DNA of 53,818 nucleotides from Bacteroidales bacterium (GTDB lineage Bacteria > Bacteroidota > Bacteroidia > Bacteroidales > UBA12077), in contig JANQHE010000071.1 of the NCBI GenBank assembly GCA_028282785.1, forward strand, positions 68,423 to 122,240, read 5' to 3'. A model generated the notes under the pieces. That model did no database searches and was not told the origin of the DNA. It saw nothing but the letters and a program-made list of their open reading frames with translations. Shown here piece after piece: positions 1 to 9,300 of the stretch (positions within the stretch are counted from its first letter, which is position 1; each line of letters begins with the position of its first letter). A program made the position numbers and the translations under genes.

Positions 1-37
1 CCGCATGTAGTATCATTGTGCGTTTGGATAAATAAAA

Positions 38-574
38 TCAACCAATTACAGGTGTTCCAAATATAGGCGAAATACCATTTGGATAACGCTTAATTATCTT
101 TTTACAATTTTTCACATAGAATTTGTTTGATTGTTGATCTTTTTCCCAAAGTTCAAATCCTTTAATCATATCATCGCAAAGTCTTGCTATATCAATTAAT
201 AATGATTTATCATTAGTATCGGATCCTACTATACAACAATGAATAGATTGTAAACTTTTATATCCTTCCGTTCCAGGCTCTAAAAATAAAAGTCTGTTAA
301 AATCTTTTTTATCTGTTGTTATTCCTTGATGAAATAAAGAGCATCTAATACTCCATAAATGTTCAGCTGTCAATTGTCCTTTTTGTCCATATTTATTAGG
401 AGCTAAGTCAGAAATATATTTATTAATCCAATTCTTATATTTTTCAGAATCGCTATTATTATTCTCCGATTGAAGAGCAGAACAAATATCTGGAATAGCT
501 ATTGTCATAAAAAGTGCAGAGTAATACAGTTTGCAGGATAGTGCTCCATTAATTTGATCAATATAATCTTTCAT
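38..574 (-). CDS. Hypothetical protein with HEPN-like R-x4-H motif
   Basis: I cannot assign this 178-residue protein to a named family. It looks soluble and mostly helical, with no signal peptide or membrane segment. Residues 77-82 read RCSLFH, which fits the R-x4-6-H signature of HEPN-fold RNases, and the surrounding residues (LWSIRCSLFHQG) place it in a predicted helix, as in that fold. HEPN proteins often act in toxin-antitoxin or abortive-infection systems, but no antitoxin-like partner is visible beside it. The gene stands alone between the window edge and 428 bp of non-coding DNA. An 11-bp direct repeat (CCGCATGTAGT) lies on both sides, at 1-11 and 812-822. The coding call is fairly secure; the HEPN reading is inference from one short motif. 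Confidence 0.7.
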   Translation of the reverse strand: MKDYIDQINGALSCKLYYSALFMTIAIPDICSALQSENNNSDSEKYKNWINKYISDLAPNKYGQKGQLTAEHLWSIRCSLFHQGITTDKKDFNRLLFLEPGTEGYKSLQSIHCCIVGSDTNDKSLLIDIARLCDDMIKGFELWEKDQQSNKFYVKNCKKIIKRYPNGISPIFGTPVIG

Positions 575-1002
575 TTTTGTTTATGAAATTAAGTCATAAT
601 TTTGTTTTATTATTCGAAAAAAGTCATCAATAGCTGTCTGTTTGGCTTGCAGCTAACCTTGTAGATTAGTAAACTAAAAATATTGTTATTAAACTTAAAG
701 ATCTCTCTGGTGCACTATGCGTTAACAATAGTGCGGTTTTTCCCCACCTTGATTCACAATCGCCTATTATTGATTTTACTAAGATAATATTTAGTTAGCA
801 AAGCACAAACTCCGCATGTAGTTCGAACAATAGTATAAATTGATTACCAATATATCGCCAGAGTAGAGTATGATTATTTTTTAAGAGCAACCATATACCA
901 TCGCTCTCTGTTCCAAACTTTCCAGGCTATTCCCGAAAGGCTTGTCTGTCATTAAATGTCTATATTTTATTCATAAGCAACCTAAAAGGTATGACCATGT
1001 CA
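575..1002. other. Gene-free stretch with one hairpin
   Basis: No supportable gene in 428 bp. It holds a perfect 7-bp hairpin (GCACTAT at 712-718 with ATAGTGC at 728-734) followed by GG and five T, which could terminate plus-strand transcription. The second copy of CCGCATGTAGT is at 812-822. A short minus-strand open stretch rich in Trp (about 877-948) lacks a proper start and is not called. Confidence 0.4.
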
Positions 1003-1395
1003 TTAATCAATAGAAGGTTTAGTTAATGACCAATGGCTGTGGATGATTTTCCACGTGTTATTTTCTTCAAGCCTATACACTTCGGTGCAATTCTCTCTCC
1101 AGAGCGTTTCACCTGAGTATGATTGCAGATTATAGGTCAGGACTGCCATAGTACCGGTTTGTTGTACAACGGGATTTATTATTTCGAATTTATCCATTTT
1201 TACTTTTCCACGCATACTTTCATACAACTCTTTTATCTTGTCCCAACCGTCAAGCCGCCTTTCGTGGGCAGGGTCGAAATATGTAAAGTCTTTCGAATAA
1301 AGTTCGAGATAGGGAGTAGGATTACCATTGTGCCAAGCTTCAAGAGCAGCTGTCTCTAAAGCAATTATTGTTTCTGTTGTAGTACGTTTATCCAT
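1003..1395 (-). CDS. NTF2-like (SnoaL/DUF4440-type) protein
   Basis: A 130-residue cytoplasmic protein of the NTF2-like superfamily, a cone-shaped fold used by many small enzymes and binding proteins. Visible hallmarks: an N-terminal helix (ETAALEAWHNGN) leading to YLELYSKDFTYFDP, a second helical segment around WDKIKELYESMRGK, then alternating strands ending in YRLEENNTWKIIHSHWS, the typical last hairpin of SnoaL_3/DUF4440 proteins. Length is normal for the family. Substrate and role cannot be read from sequence. It stands alone between two long non-coding stretches, so the context adds nothing. A plus-strand open frame across 1123-1359 is its shadow. Confidence 0.85.
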   Translation of the reverse strand: MDKRTTTETIIALETAALEAWHNGNPTPYLELYSKDFTYFDPAHERRLDGWDKIKELYESMRGKVKMDKFEIINPVVQQTGTMAVLTYNLQSYSGETLWRENCTEVYRLEENNTWKIIHSHWSLTKPSID

Positions 1396-1897
1396 AATGT
1401 TTTATATAAAATTTACAATTATTCTGTTTTGATATTCTTAATCGAATTTTTATTTGTTTTCAAACATCCAAGCAATAACATACATATTCATAATAAACCA
1501 CTTATGCCGAATTTGCATGATGCACATCTGGTTTTGGGTATGAAGCGGGCAGGATTGCTGCCAGATTTCAGTGTCCTCCGTGGACGCTGAAACAAACCTC
1601 CCTTTACTCGGAACTCGCACTTTCATATTCTCTCTAATTCTAATATAGAAAGGTATTTAACATTGAATCAATTCAGCAAACCAATTACCATCAATAAACT
1701 ATACTGTTTGAAGCTTACACATTGAACATATAAATAAAACTAAGAAACTTAACACGGGCCTTATTCCATCCCGTTTTATCTTTAAACAAAGATGTTAATT
1801 CGCTATATTTGTCTTCTACCTTAGTATTCTTTTTCATTACAAAACGGTGTGAGAATCTTTTGTAATATATTTAATGTCAAGTGTTTATTTTAGTTTT
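1396..1897. other. Gene-free stretch with a GC-richer structured patch
   Basis: About 500 bp without a convincing gene. The patch around 1510-1625 is visibly richer in G and C than its surroundings and contains a strong hairpin (1567-1576 pairing with 1582-1591, ten base pairs including one G-T, five-base loop). A 58-codon minus-strand frame (1450-1626) runs through it but resembles nothing I recognise. It could be a relic of a mobile element or a structured RNA. Confidence 0.3.
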
Positions 1898-4180
1898 TTA
1901 ATGAATTGTATTTTTGTCATGTAATAAAGAAGCGTTTTTATTTTTAGCAATTTCTATTGCTTTTTCTAATACTTCATCTCTTCCATTTTTAACTCCTTGC
2001 AACGTTCTTGTAACAGGATAATCGGGTTGAAAGCCAATTAAGTGATGCTGACTGCCATCATGCTTTAAAACTTTCATTCCAGTCCACATTATACGAAACC
2101 CATTTGGAAGATTAATATAGTTTGCATTTCCGTTACAACCAGCTGTAGGCTCTCCGACTGTGGTTGCCAAATTATAGTGGTCAATGATTCCCATGGATGT
2201 TTCGCCGCTGCTGACTACACATGGTGCTGTAATAATAATACTTTTAGATTTGAAGAAAGGTAGTTTGGGTTCTAATGACCAGTTGGTCTTATAAAAATTC
2301 ATTTTTTCTCCGTTAGGATATATTATCTGCGGCATATTCCACCATGCTGAGTTTACCGATGTTTTTATTAAATGAGGTATTAATTGAGTTAGATTCAATT
2401 TGCCACCCCAACGGTAATCATAAATAACACTTTTTGCATGTGCTAAGTCCTCCGATTGGTTTAAAATATCCTCATATGTGCAGTTTCCTAAATGAACATA
2501 AAAAATACCTGATTCAATTTCTTTGATTGTATCATACCGGCATTTCATCTCATTTATGGAATTAAAGAATATATTTTTAGTTGTATTTATATTTTGAATG
2601 TCAAAGGATTTTATTTCCCCATCTCTTTCGATAGAAATATTTGTGTGCTCAGATTCGAATTTGCTCCCAAATACATTTAAAGCTCTGTGTCTTTTTAATT
2701 GAGGAGAACCGGAGATAAGTTTTTCCATTTCTTCTAGTACTTTCTGAGCCTCTAAATTATCTGCTTTTTTTATGATATCACCAACTTTTAAATTTGGGTT
2801 GTTTGATGCTGTTATTACAATATTATCTTCAATCCATTCCGTTCTAATTGGTAGATGATACATTCTTTTACCATATACCACACCATGTCCATCTTCAAGT
2901 TTGGCAACCATCTCACTGAGGGTTTTAGTGAAAGTTTTATTATCATCATTTGAATAGGTTTTTTCAATAGTTTCAAGCAAAATATTTTGCCAATCAACTT
3001 TAACTACGTCAAAATAAGGATAAAAATGTTGAAATACATTCCATGAAATTATAACACTTGCCAAGTTGCTGTATTTATTAAAACCGGATGAAATATTTAC
3101 ATTTGAAATTTCTTCTTTTAATGCACTTAATAATTTTTCATTTGTTATTGGGTAAGTTGTTTTGTTTTTTTCATACAACGCAAGAGGTACAATACAATAA
3201 AGATTATTTCCAATGGGTTCATTTATCGTTTCTCCAAATTTAGGCATCTCTTCAAACTGCTTCCCGGTATAGTGTGCTATTAAAGCAAATTTTCCAGAAT
3301 AAGGCCCAATGTCAGTCAGTTCAATTTTGTGTCCCTGCTCATCAAATTGCCAATTGTTTAGATTATCATTAATTTCTCCAAGTTCAAAATCCATATTAAG
3401 CGAATCTATTGATACCCAACTTGTTCCTTTTTTTACAGAAAATTCAAAATCATCTGCGTACAACGAAATTTCATTTTTTAGGGCTCCTCCATAATAAATG
3501 TATTTAATATTCTTCCCAACTTTATAGATAACTTCATATTTTTTCCATTCTGTCGAAGTAATATTTATAATACCTTTTGTGAGTAGCAAGGAAGTGTATT
3601 TTTTAATTTCATTTTCATTAAAAGGACACAAATACAAAAAAGCTTTCCCTCCTGAATCATTTAATTTAATTTTAAAATATCCTGTTAATTTCACCTCTTT
3701 TCCTCTAAGTTTTGTGGCATCTAATACAAATTTGCTAAAAAATGAATAAGTTTCATTAGATGCTTTATTTGTACGAACACTTTTGTATATATTACTCTTT
3801 TTTCCCAAGTTAACTCCGGAATGTTGCCAGGCAACAACTTTATTGTCAGAAAAATTAGGCGGAATGAGTAAATTCAAATCGATAGTTTCCTGAGATTTTG
3901 TATTAGTAATTTGAAGACCTTGAACGATAGGTGAAAAAAGATGAAATAAAGTATCCTTTAGTTCAGTATCGGATTTTATATTCTCAACTTTTTGAATACC
4001 TAGTATTGCAAATTTTTCCCAATCAATTTCTTGTGCCTCATCGCTTGGATGAAACCAGCGAGCATATCCATAAAGTTTAGCAAAACTTTCAATATTTTGA
4101 ATTTTTCTTGATTCTTTTTGGCAACTAGAAAGCATTAATATGCTAATAATAATTGCAAAATATTTGTGGTAAATTCTCAT
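1898..4180 (-). CDS. S41 family peptidase, lipoprotein
   Basis: Predicted surface or periplasmic serine peptidase of the C-terminal-processing (S41) family. The N-terminus is a lipoprotein signal ending in LSSC (Cys about residue 20). Residues 25-330 form a large N-terminal region with a beta-rich, carbohydrate-binding-like section near 120-310. A degenerate PDZ-like part follows around 450-480, and the S41 core occupies roughly 560-750. The nucleophile is probably Ser658 in the VVSSGETSM stretch, followed by TVGEPTAGCNG and a PDYPV segment typical of the C-terminal end. At 760 residues it matches Bacteroidota S41 proteins with a long N-terminal extension. It is probably monocistronic; a perfect palindrome lies about 57 bp upstream. 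Substrate unknown; the class call is strong. Confidence 0.88.
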   Translation of the reverse strand: MRIYHKYFAIIISILMLSSCQKESRKIQNIESFAKLYGYARWFHPSDEAQEIDWEKFAILGIQKVENIKSDTELKDTLFHLFSPIVQGLQITNTKSQETIDLNLLIPPNFSDNKVVAWQHSGVNLGKKSNIYKSVRTNKASNETYSFFSKFVLDATKLRGKEVKLTGYFKIKLNDSGGKAFLYLCPFNENEIKKYTSLLLTKGIINITSTEWKKYEVIYKVGKNIKYIYYGGALKNEISLYADDFEFSVKKGTSWVSIDSLNMDFELGEINDNLNNWQFDEQGHKIELTDIGPYSGKFALIAHYTGKQFEEMPKFGETINEPIGNNLYCIVPLALYEKNKTTYPITNEKLLSALKEEISNVNISSGFNKYSNLASVIISWNVFQHFYPYFDVVKVDWQNILLETIEKTYSNDDNKTFTKTLSEMVAKLEDGHGVVYGKRMYHLPIRTEWIEDNIVITASNNPNLKVGDIIKKADNLEAQKVLEEMEKLISGSPQLKRHRALNVFGSKFESEHTNISIERDGEIKSFDIQNINTTKNIFFNSINEMKCRYDTIKEIESGIFYVHLGNCTYEDILNQSEDLAHAKSVIYDYRWGGKLNLTQLIPHLIKTSVNSAWWNMPQIIYPNGEKMNFYKTNWSLEPKLPFFKSKSIIITAPCVVSSGETSMGIIDHYNLATTVGEPTAGCNGNANYINLPNGFRIMWTGMKVLKHDGSQHHLIGFQPDYPVTRTLQGVKNGRDEVLEKAIEIAKNKNASLLHDKNTIH

Positions 4181-4236
4181 GTTTACAGTGTTAAATATCT
4201 TTTTTTGAATCCAGGTCTAAATTTTCGCCTTGTTTT

Positions 4237-4259
4237 TATCAGGACAATTTGTCCTGATA
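4237..4259. promoter_or_regulatory. Perfect 11-bp palindrome upstream of the S41 gene
   Basis: TATCAGGACAA and its exact reverse complement flank a single central T. With a one-base centre it cannot form a good hairpin, and there is no T-run, so a dimeric repressor or activator site is more likely than a terminator. It lies 57 bp before the S41 start codon. Which factor binds is unknown. Confidence 0.4.
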
Positions 4260-4382
4260 ATTTCCAAGTATGGGTGTTTATAAGTACTTTTTGTGCTATA
4301 TAATTCAAACATGAAATTACTAAAAATAAATCATAAAAAAAACCATTGATCGAGGCTCATTTTATTTTCTGTATGCTAACTT

Positions 4383-6125
4383 TTAATTAAATATCCTTCC
4401 AACCGGGTAAATATCTTTTTGATCGTCCCAGTAAGGAGTTAATGCATAAAACCAGTATAGTTTTGCCCATTGGTTATTGTATATATCGGGATTTTCTTTT
4501 ACAGCTTGTTTATATTGGTCAAGTAACTCAGGTTTTTCTTTGATCATTTCTCTTGCCATTTTTTCCATTACATAGGTTTCAACATATTCTTTTCGCTCAA
4601 ATATGGAATTGAAAAATCCCCAGCGTACAAAAGAATCAGGCCCCGTGGGTTCCAACATATGAGCGATTATTTTAGCTGCTCTTTGGTTTGTTGGTACAAT
4701 AATAGAACCGGCAGCATAAGTTTTTTTAATTGTAATCTCATTTAAATCAAAATTCCGGACCATTTGCCGACCCTCATAAGGTGATGATGCAAACTGAACA
4801 TTACTAAAATGGTAAGTCTCAATCTCCATTTCCTTGTTTTTTTCCAAAACCGTATATTCAATTCCGTGTGTCTTAATACGATCGATCACTTCTGTCCATT
4901 CAACCGGTATGATGTATGATTCCGGAATTTTAGCCGAAACCGAAGGCACTAATTTCTCAAATAGAACCAATTCGTATTCCTTTGGTCTGTCACTGAACTG
5001 TACCCAAATTCCATCGCTCAGATCACTGGGTACAATATCGTAATCAACTCCTTTGAATTTAACCGTTGTACTATCTTCCTGTGATGTATAATAATTCAGT
5101 ACAAAATCTTTTCCGGCCAGGTCTTTTGCTTCATTATCTGCTTTCAGGTTTATTTCCTGCAGGTTTTTATATTCCTGATCAACATAAGCAATGGTATGTC
5201 TCAATAAATGATAAGTTGCATCTACCCGTGTTTTATAATCTTTAAGCATGTGTGTTTCGACCAGTAAAGCCGGACGGTTCTGATAAGCCGAATATCCTGT
5301 TGAGTATCTTGGTGTGGCCGTTCTCCTGATCAGTCCGCTTCTTGGATCGTGCCATCTGCGGAAAGATACATACGGAAATATTAAAATATCGTCCTTTAAA
5401 AGATTTTTTTCAATTTGATCTAAATAATCAATCTGCCATTCGGTATGATCTTTATTCATATCGCCCATAATATGCATTCCATAGGTCATTTGGTATTGAT
5501 AATCAGCGCCATCCGTTGTGTGAATATCCATAAACATATCCGGCAGCCATTGATTAAATAGTACAAGCCAATGTTGCATTTCAACAGCATCGGCCTTTAA
5601 AAAATCACGGTTCAGGTTTAAATTATTTGCTGTGGTGCGCCAACCCATTTCTTTGGGACCATTCTGATTAATTCTGCTATAAGGGCCAAAACGCTCATGA
5701 CCGTCGGTATTAAAGATCGGGATAAAAAGGAGCGTAGTATTTTCCAACAGATCTTCATATTTTTTATGAACAATGATATCTCTGATAAGCATAAAACCGG
5801 CATCTTTTCCTTCCGATTCACCGGGATGGATACATGCTTCCGCCAACAACACTGCATTACCTGATTGTCTAACACTTTCGGGAGTAAAATTTTTATTCTT
5901 ATCGACAATAAGCAGCGGTAAATCTCTTCCCTGCAAACTCTTTCCGAACGTTGTGTATTCAATAAAATCGGATGAAGCTGCTAATTTTTTGGCATATTCA
6001 ATGGTAGCTTCATACCTTGGTGTTTCTAAAAAGTTTGATTTTTCGTAATAGGTTAACAGATTATCTTGTCCGTATACTGTGAATTGTACAATTATTAGAA
6101 CTACAATTACAAAGATCTTTTTCAT
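4383..6125 (-). CDS. Secreted M14 family zinc carboxypeptidase
   Basis: Predicted exported metallocarboxypeptidase. I chose the MKKIFVIVV start (6125) because it gives a clean signal peptide; the frame is open four codons further, to 6137. In the longer numbering, zinc ligands are His104 and Glu107 in HPGESEGKDAG and His206 in MDIHTTDGADYQ. NLNLNRDF (about 172-179) matches the substrate-binding Asn-Arg pair, and Glu294 in LLVETHMLKDY is the likely catalytic base. All M14 catalytic elements are therefore present. The C-terminal 250 residues form an accessory region seen in long Bacteroidota M14 proteins. Substrate is unknown: peptide tails or cell-wall peptides are both possible. It is divergent from the A2M gene that follows, with about 200 bp between them. 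Confidence 0.9.
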   Translation of the reverse strand: MKKIFVIVVLIIVQFTVYGQDNLLTYYEKSNFLETPRYEATIEYAKKLAASSDFIEYTTFGKSLQGRDLPLLIVDKNKNFTPESVRQSGNAVLLAEACIHPGESEGKDAGFMLIRDIIVHKKYEDLLENTTLLFIPIFNTDGHERFGPYSRINQNGPKEMGWRTTANNLNLNRDFLKADAVEMQHWLVLFNQWLPDMFMDIHTTDGADYQYQMTYGMHIMGDMNKDHTEWQIDYLDQIEKNLLKDDILIFPYVSFRRWHDPRSGLIRRTATPRYSTGYSAYQNRPALLVETHMLKDYKTRVDATYHLLRHTIAYVDQEYKNLQEINLKADNEAKDLAGKDFVLNYYTSQEDSTTVKFKGVDYDIVPSDLSDGIWVQFSDRPKEYELVLFEKLVPSVSAKIPESYIIPVEWTEVIDRIKTHGIEYTVLEKNKEMEIETYHFSNVQFASSPYEGRQMVRNFDLNEITIKKTYAAGSIIVPTNQRAAKIIAHMLEPTGPDSFVRWGFFNSIFERKEYVETYVMEKMAREMIKEKPELLDQYKQAVKENPDIYNNQWAKLYWFYALTPYWDDQKDIYPVGRIFN

Positions 6126-6335
6126 CAATTTAAACATTAAATTTAATTTTAAAATAAGACATTCATTCCTGAATAAAGTTTAATTTTATCTTAGCTTCCG
6201 GAAATTAGCCGTTGGCTGCTAGCATATACTAAACTTTGAACTTTCATCTTTCATGATATAATAATCGCTTAACATTAAAAATCTTTTTAAATTCATTATA
6301 TTTGGTTCAATTTCACAATTTCTAAAATTAGCCCA

Positions 6336-9300
6336 ATGAAAAAGAAAACTATTATTATTTCAGCATTAGTTTTTGTTGTACTAATCGCTGCAGGCTATTT
6401 ATTTTTAATTAAAAAGCCCACAAAAAAAACGCAAAAAATTGACCCTGGATTTACAAGTTATATTTCAGGTTTTACTTCAGGTACGGTATCAAGCCAATCA
6501 TATATCCGGGTTGTATTATTGGATGGAGTGCCGGAAGTTGAAGAAAATACCGAAGCACCAAAAGGTATTTTAAATTTTAAGCCTGCCTTGAAAGGACAAG
6601 CTTTATGGATTAACAACAGAACAATTGAATTTAGGCCCGATGAACCCTTACCTTCAGGGCAAATGTTTAACGCTGAGTTTAATCTGGGAAAGGTAAAACA
6701 GGTTCCTGCCAAATTACAGAAGTTCGGTTTTGATTTTCAGGTAATAAAGCAATCATATGTTTCATATGTAAAAGGTATCAAACCATATGATAACAGGAAT
6801 TTAAAATTACAATCATTGGTTGGAGATATAAAAACTGCTGATTTTGCAAGTGCTGATGACATAGAAAAAATTCTGGAAGCAAAACAAGGTAACAGAAAAT
6901 TATCTGTTAAATGGATGTCGAATGCAGAAGGAAGAGATCATATGTTCCAGGTTGATTCCATTAAAAGAACAGAACAACAGGAAACCGTTATTTTAAAGTG
7001 GAACGGAGAAGTTATCGGATCGGATGAAAAAACCGAAGATAAAGTAGACATACCTGCATTAGGTGATTTTAAAATAATGAATATAGCTGTTACACAGCAA
7101 CCTTCTCAATTTATAACCTTATCTTTTTCTGATCCGCTAAATGAAAGACAAAATCTGGACGGATTAATTCGTTTGGAAAATGGAACATCGCTTCGTTTTA
7201 TTATTGAAGATAATGATGTGAAGATTTATCCAAGCGTAAGACAATTATCTTCTTCCAGGCTAATTGTTGATCCGGGCGTTAAGAACATTTTAGGATATAA
7301 ACTAAAAGAGTCTTTCACTTCAAGTGTCGAGTTTCAGAGCATAAAACCTAAAGTTGAGCTTATTGGTAAAGGAAATATACTTCCGAGCTCAAACGGGCTT
7401 ATTTTCCCGTTTAAATCGGTTAATTTAAGTGCTGTAAATGTTCGCATCATCAAAATATATGAAAATAACGTTTTACAGTTTTTTCAGGAAAATCATTACA
7501 ATGGTTACGATCGACTAAAAAGGGTTGGTAGAATTATATTTAACGATGAAGTTCCTCTAACTGCCGATCGGGCAGTGGATTATGGACAGTGGAACACATT
7601 TTCACTTGACTTATCTAAACTTATTCAGACAGAACCAGGTGCGATTTATAGAGTACAAATCAATTTTGATAAATCACAATCGCTATATCCTTGCCCCGGA
7701 GAAGAAGAAGTTACGGATGAATTTACTGAAGAAGAGGAAGAAGTTGATTTAAGTGATGTCGATTATTGGGCCTGGGGCGGTTATGACAGCTACGATTATT
7801 ATTACGATTATAGTTGGAGGGAGCGCGAAGACCCTTGTTCAAAATCATATTACATGCGTAACAATCAATTGGTTTCAAGAAATGTGCTTGCTTCGGATTT
7901 GGGAGTTATTGCCAAAGGTGGGAACGGTAAGGAAATGTTTTTTGCTGTTACCGATTTGATAACAACCAAACCGTTATCAGGTGTAAGTGTTGATATTTAT
8001 AATTTCCAACAACAAAAGATAGCTTCAACCACCACTGGAAACGATGGAATGGCGAAAATCGAAATAGATAAGAAACCATTTATATTGGTTGCCAAAAAAG
8101 GAACACAATTTGGCTATTTACGATTAGATGAAGGTTCGGCACTATCGTTAAGTATGTTTAATGTTGGAGGAAACAGGTCAAATAAAGGGATCAAGGGTTA
8201 CATATATGGTGAACGAGGTGTTTGGAGGCCGGGTGATTCTTTATTTGTAAGTTTTGTTTTAGAAGATAAAAACGATGTACTTCCTGAAAACCATCCTGTT
8301 GTATTTGATTTGATCGATCCTCGCGGTCAGATATATTCACGTCAGGTTAAATCTGAAAGTGTTGGCGGAATATATGATTTCCGTACTAATACAACAAACG
8401 ATGCGCCAACCGGTAATTGGTTAGCAAAGATCAAAGTTGGTGGATCAGTATTTGAAAAAACACTAAAAATTGAAACAATTAAACCAAATCGTTTAAAAAT
8501 AGAGCTGGATTTTGGTCAGGATATTTTAACAAGAGATTTCACAGGACAAGGTAATTTGGATGTTAAATGGCTTCACGGTGCCGTAGCTTCAAATTTAAGT
8601 GCCGATGTTGAAATGAAATTGTCGAAAACAAAAACTAAATTTAAAGATTATCCGGGTTTTATTTTCGACGATCCTTCGAAAAAATATTATGGCGATGAAT
8701 ATATGGTATTTGACGGACAGTTGGATGCAAACGGACAAGCAAGTTTTTCTCCGCAATTATACGCTCAGAGTAATGCTCCCGGTATGCTTAGGGCCGGTTT
8801 TAAAATGCGGGCATTCGAAACAAGCGGTGAATTTAGCATAGGTTCAAAATCAATTTTATATTCACCTTATTCCAGTTATGTTGGTATGAAAATACCGGAA
8901 GGAAAAGGATGGAATGGAGCATTAATGTCTGATAAAGCTCATACAATTCCTCTTGTAACGGTTAATGAAAATGGAAATCCCGTAAGTAGAAATAACTTAA
9001 AGGTAAAAGTGTACAAGTTACGTTGGAGATGGTGGTGGGAACGTAACGAGGATGACGATGTAGCGCGATACATACGAAATACAAGCAGTACATTAGAATT
9101 TACAACAGATGCTTCCACAAAGGATGGTGAAGGCAGTTTTGAGCTAAAACTGAAGAAAAATTATTGGGGCAGAATGTTAGTGATGGTCACTGACCCTGTG
9201 AGTGGTCATAGTACGGGTAAAGTCATATACATGGATTATTCAGGATGGTGGTCAAGAAAAGATAAAGATGCACCGGGCGGTGCAACCATGTTAACATTTG

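Noticed and set aside
712-734. Hairpin considered as an integron attC site because of a GTTAAC in the loop
   Set aside because: The core does not fit GTTRRRY and no matching inverse core was found; a simple terminator-like hairpin is enough.
877-948. Trp-rich open stretch on the minus strand (SGIAWKVWNRERWYMVALKK)
   Set aside because: Only about 23 codons between stops with no proper start. Could be a gene tail relic, but I cannot match it.
1450-1626. 58-codon minus-strand frame through the GC-richer patch
   Set aside because: No recognisable motif, biased composition, overlaps a strong hairpin; more likely a chance frame.
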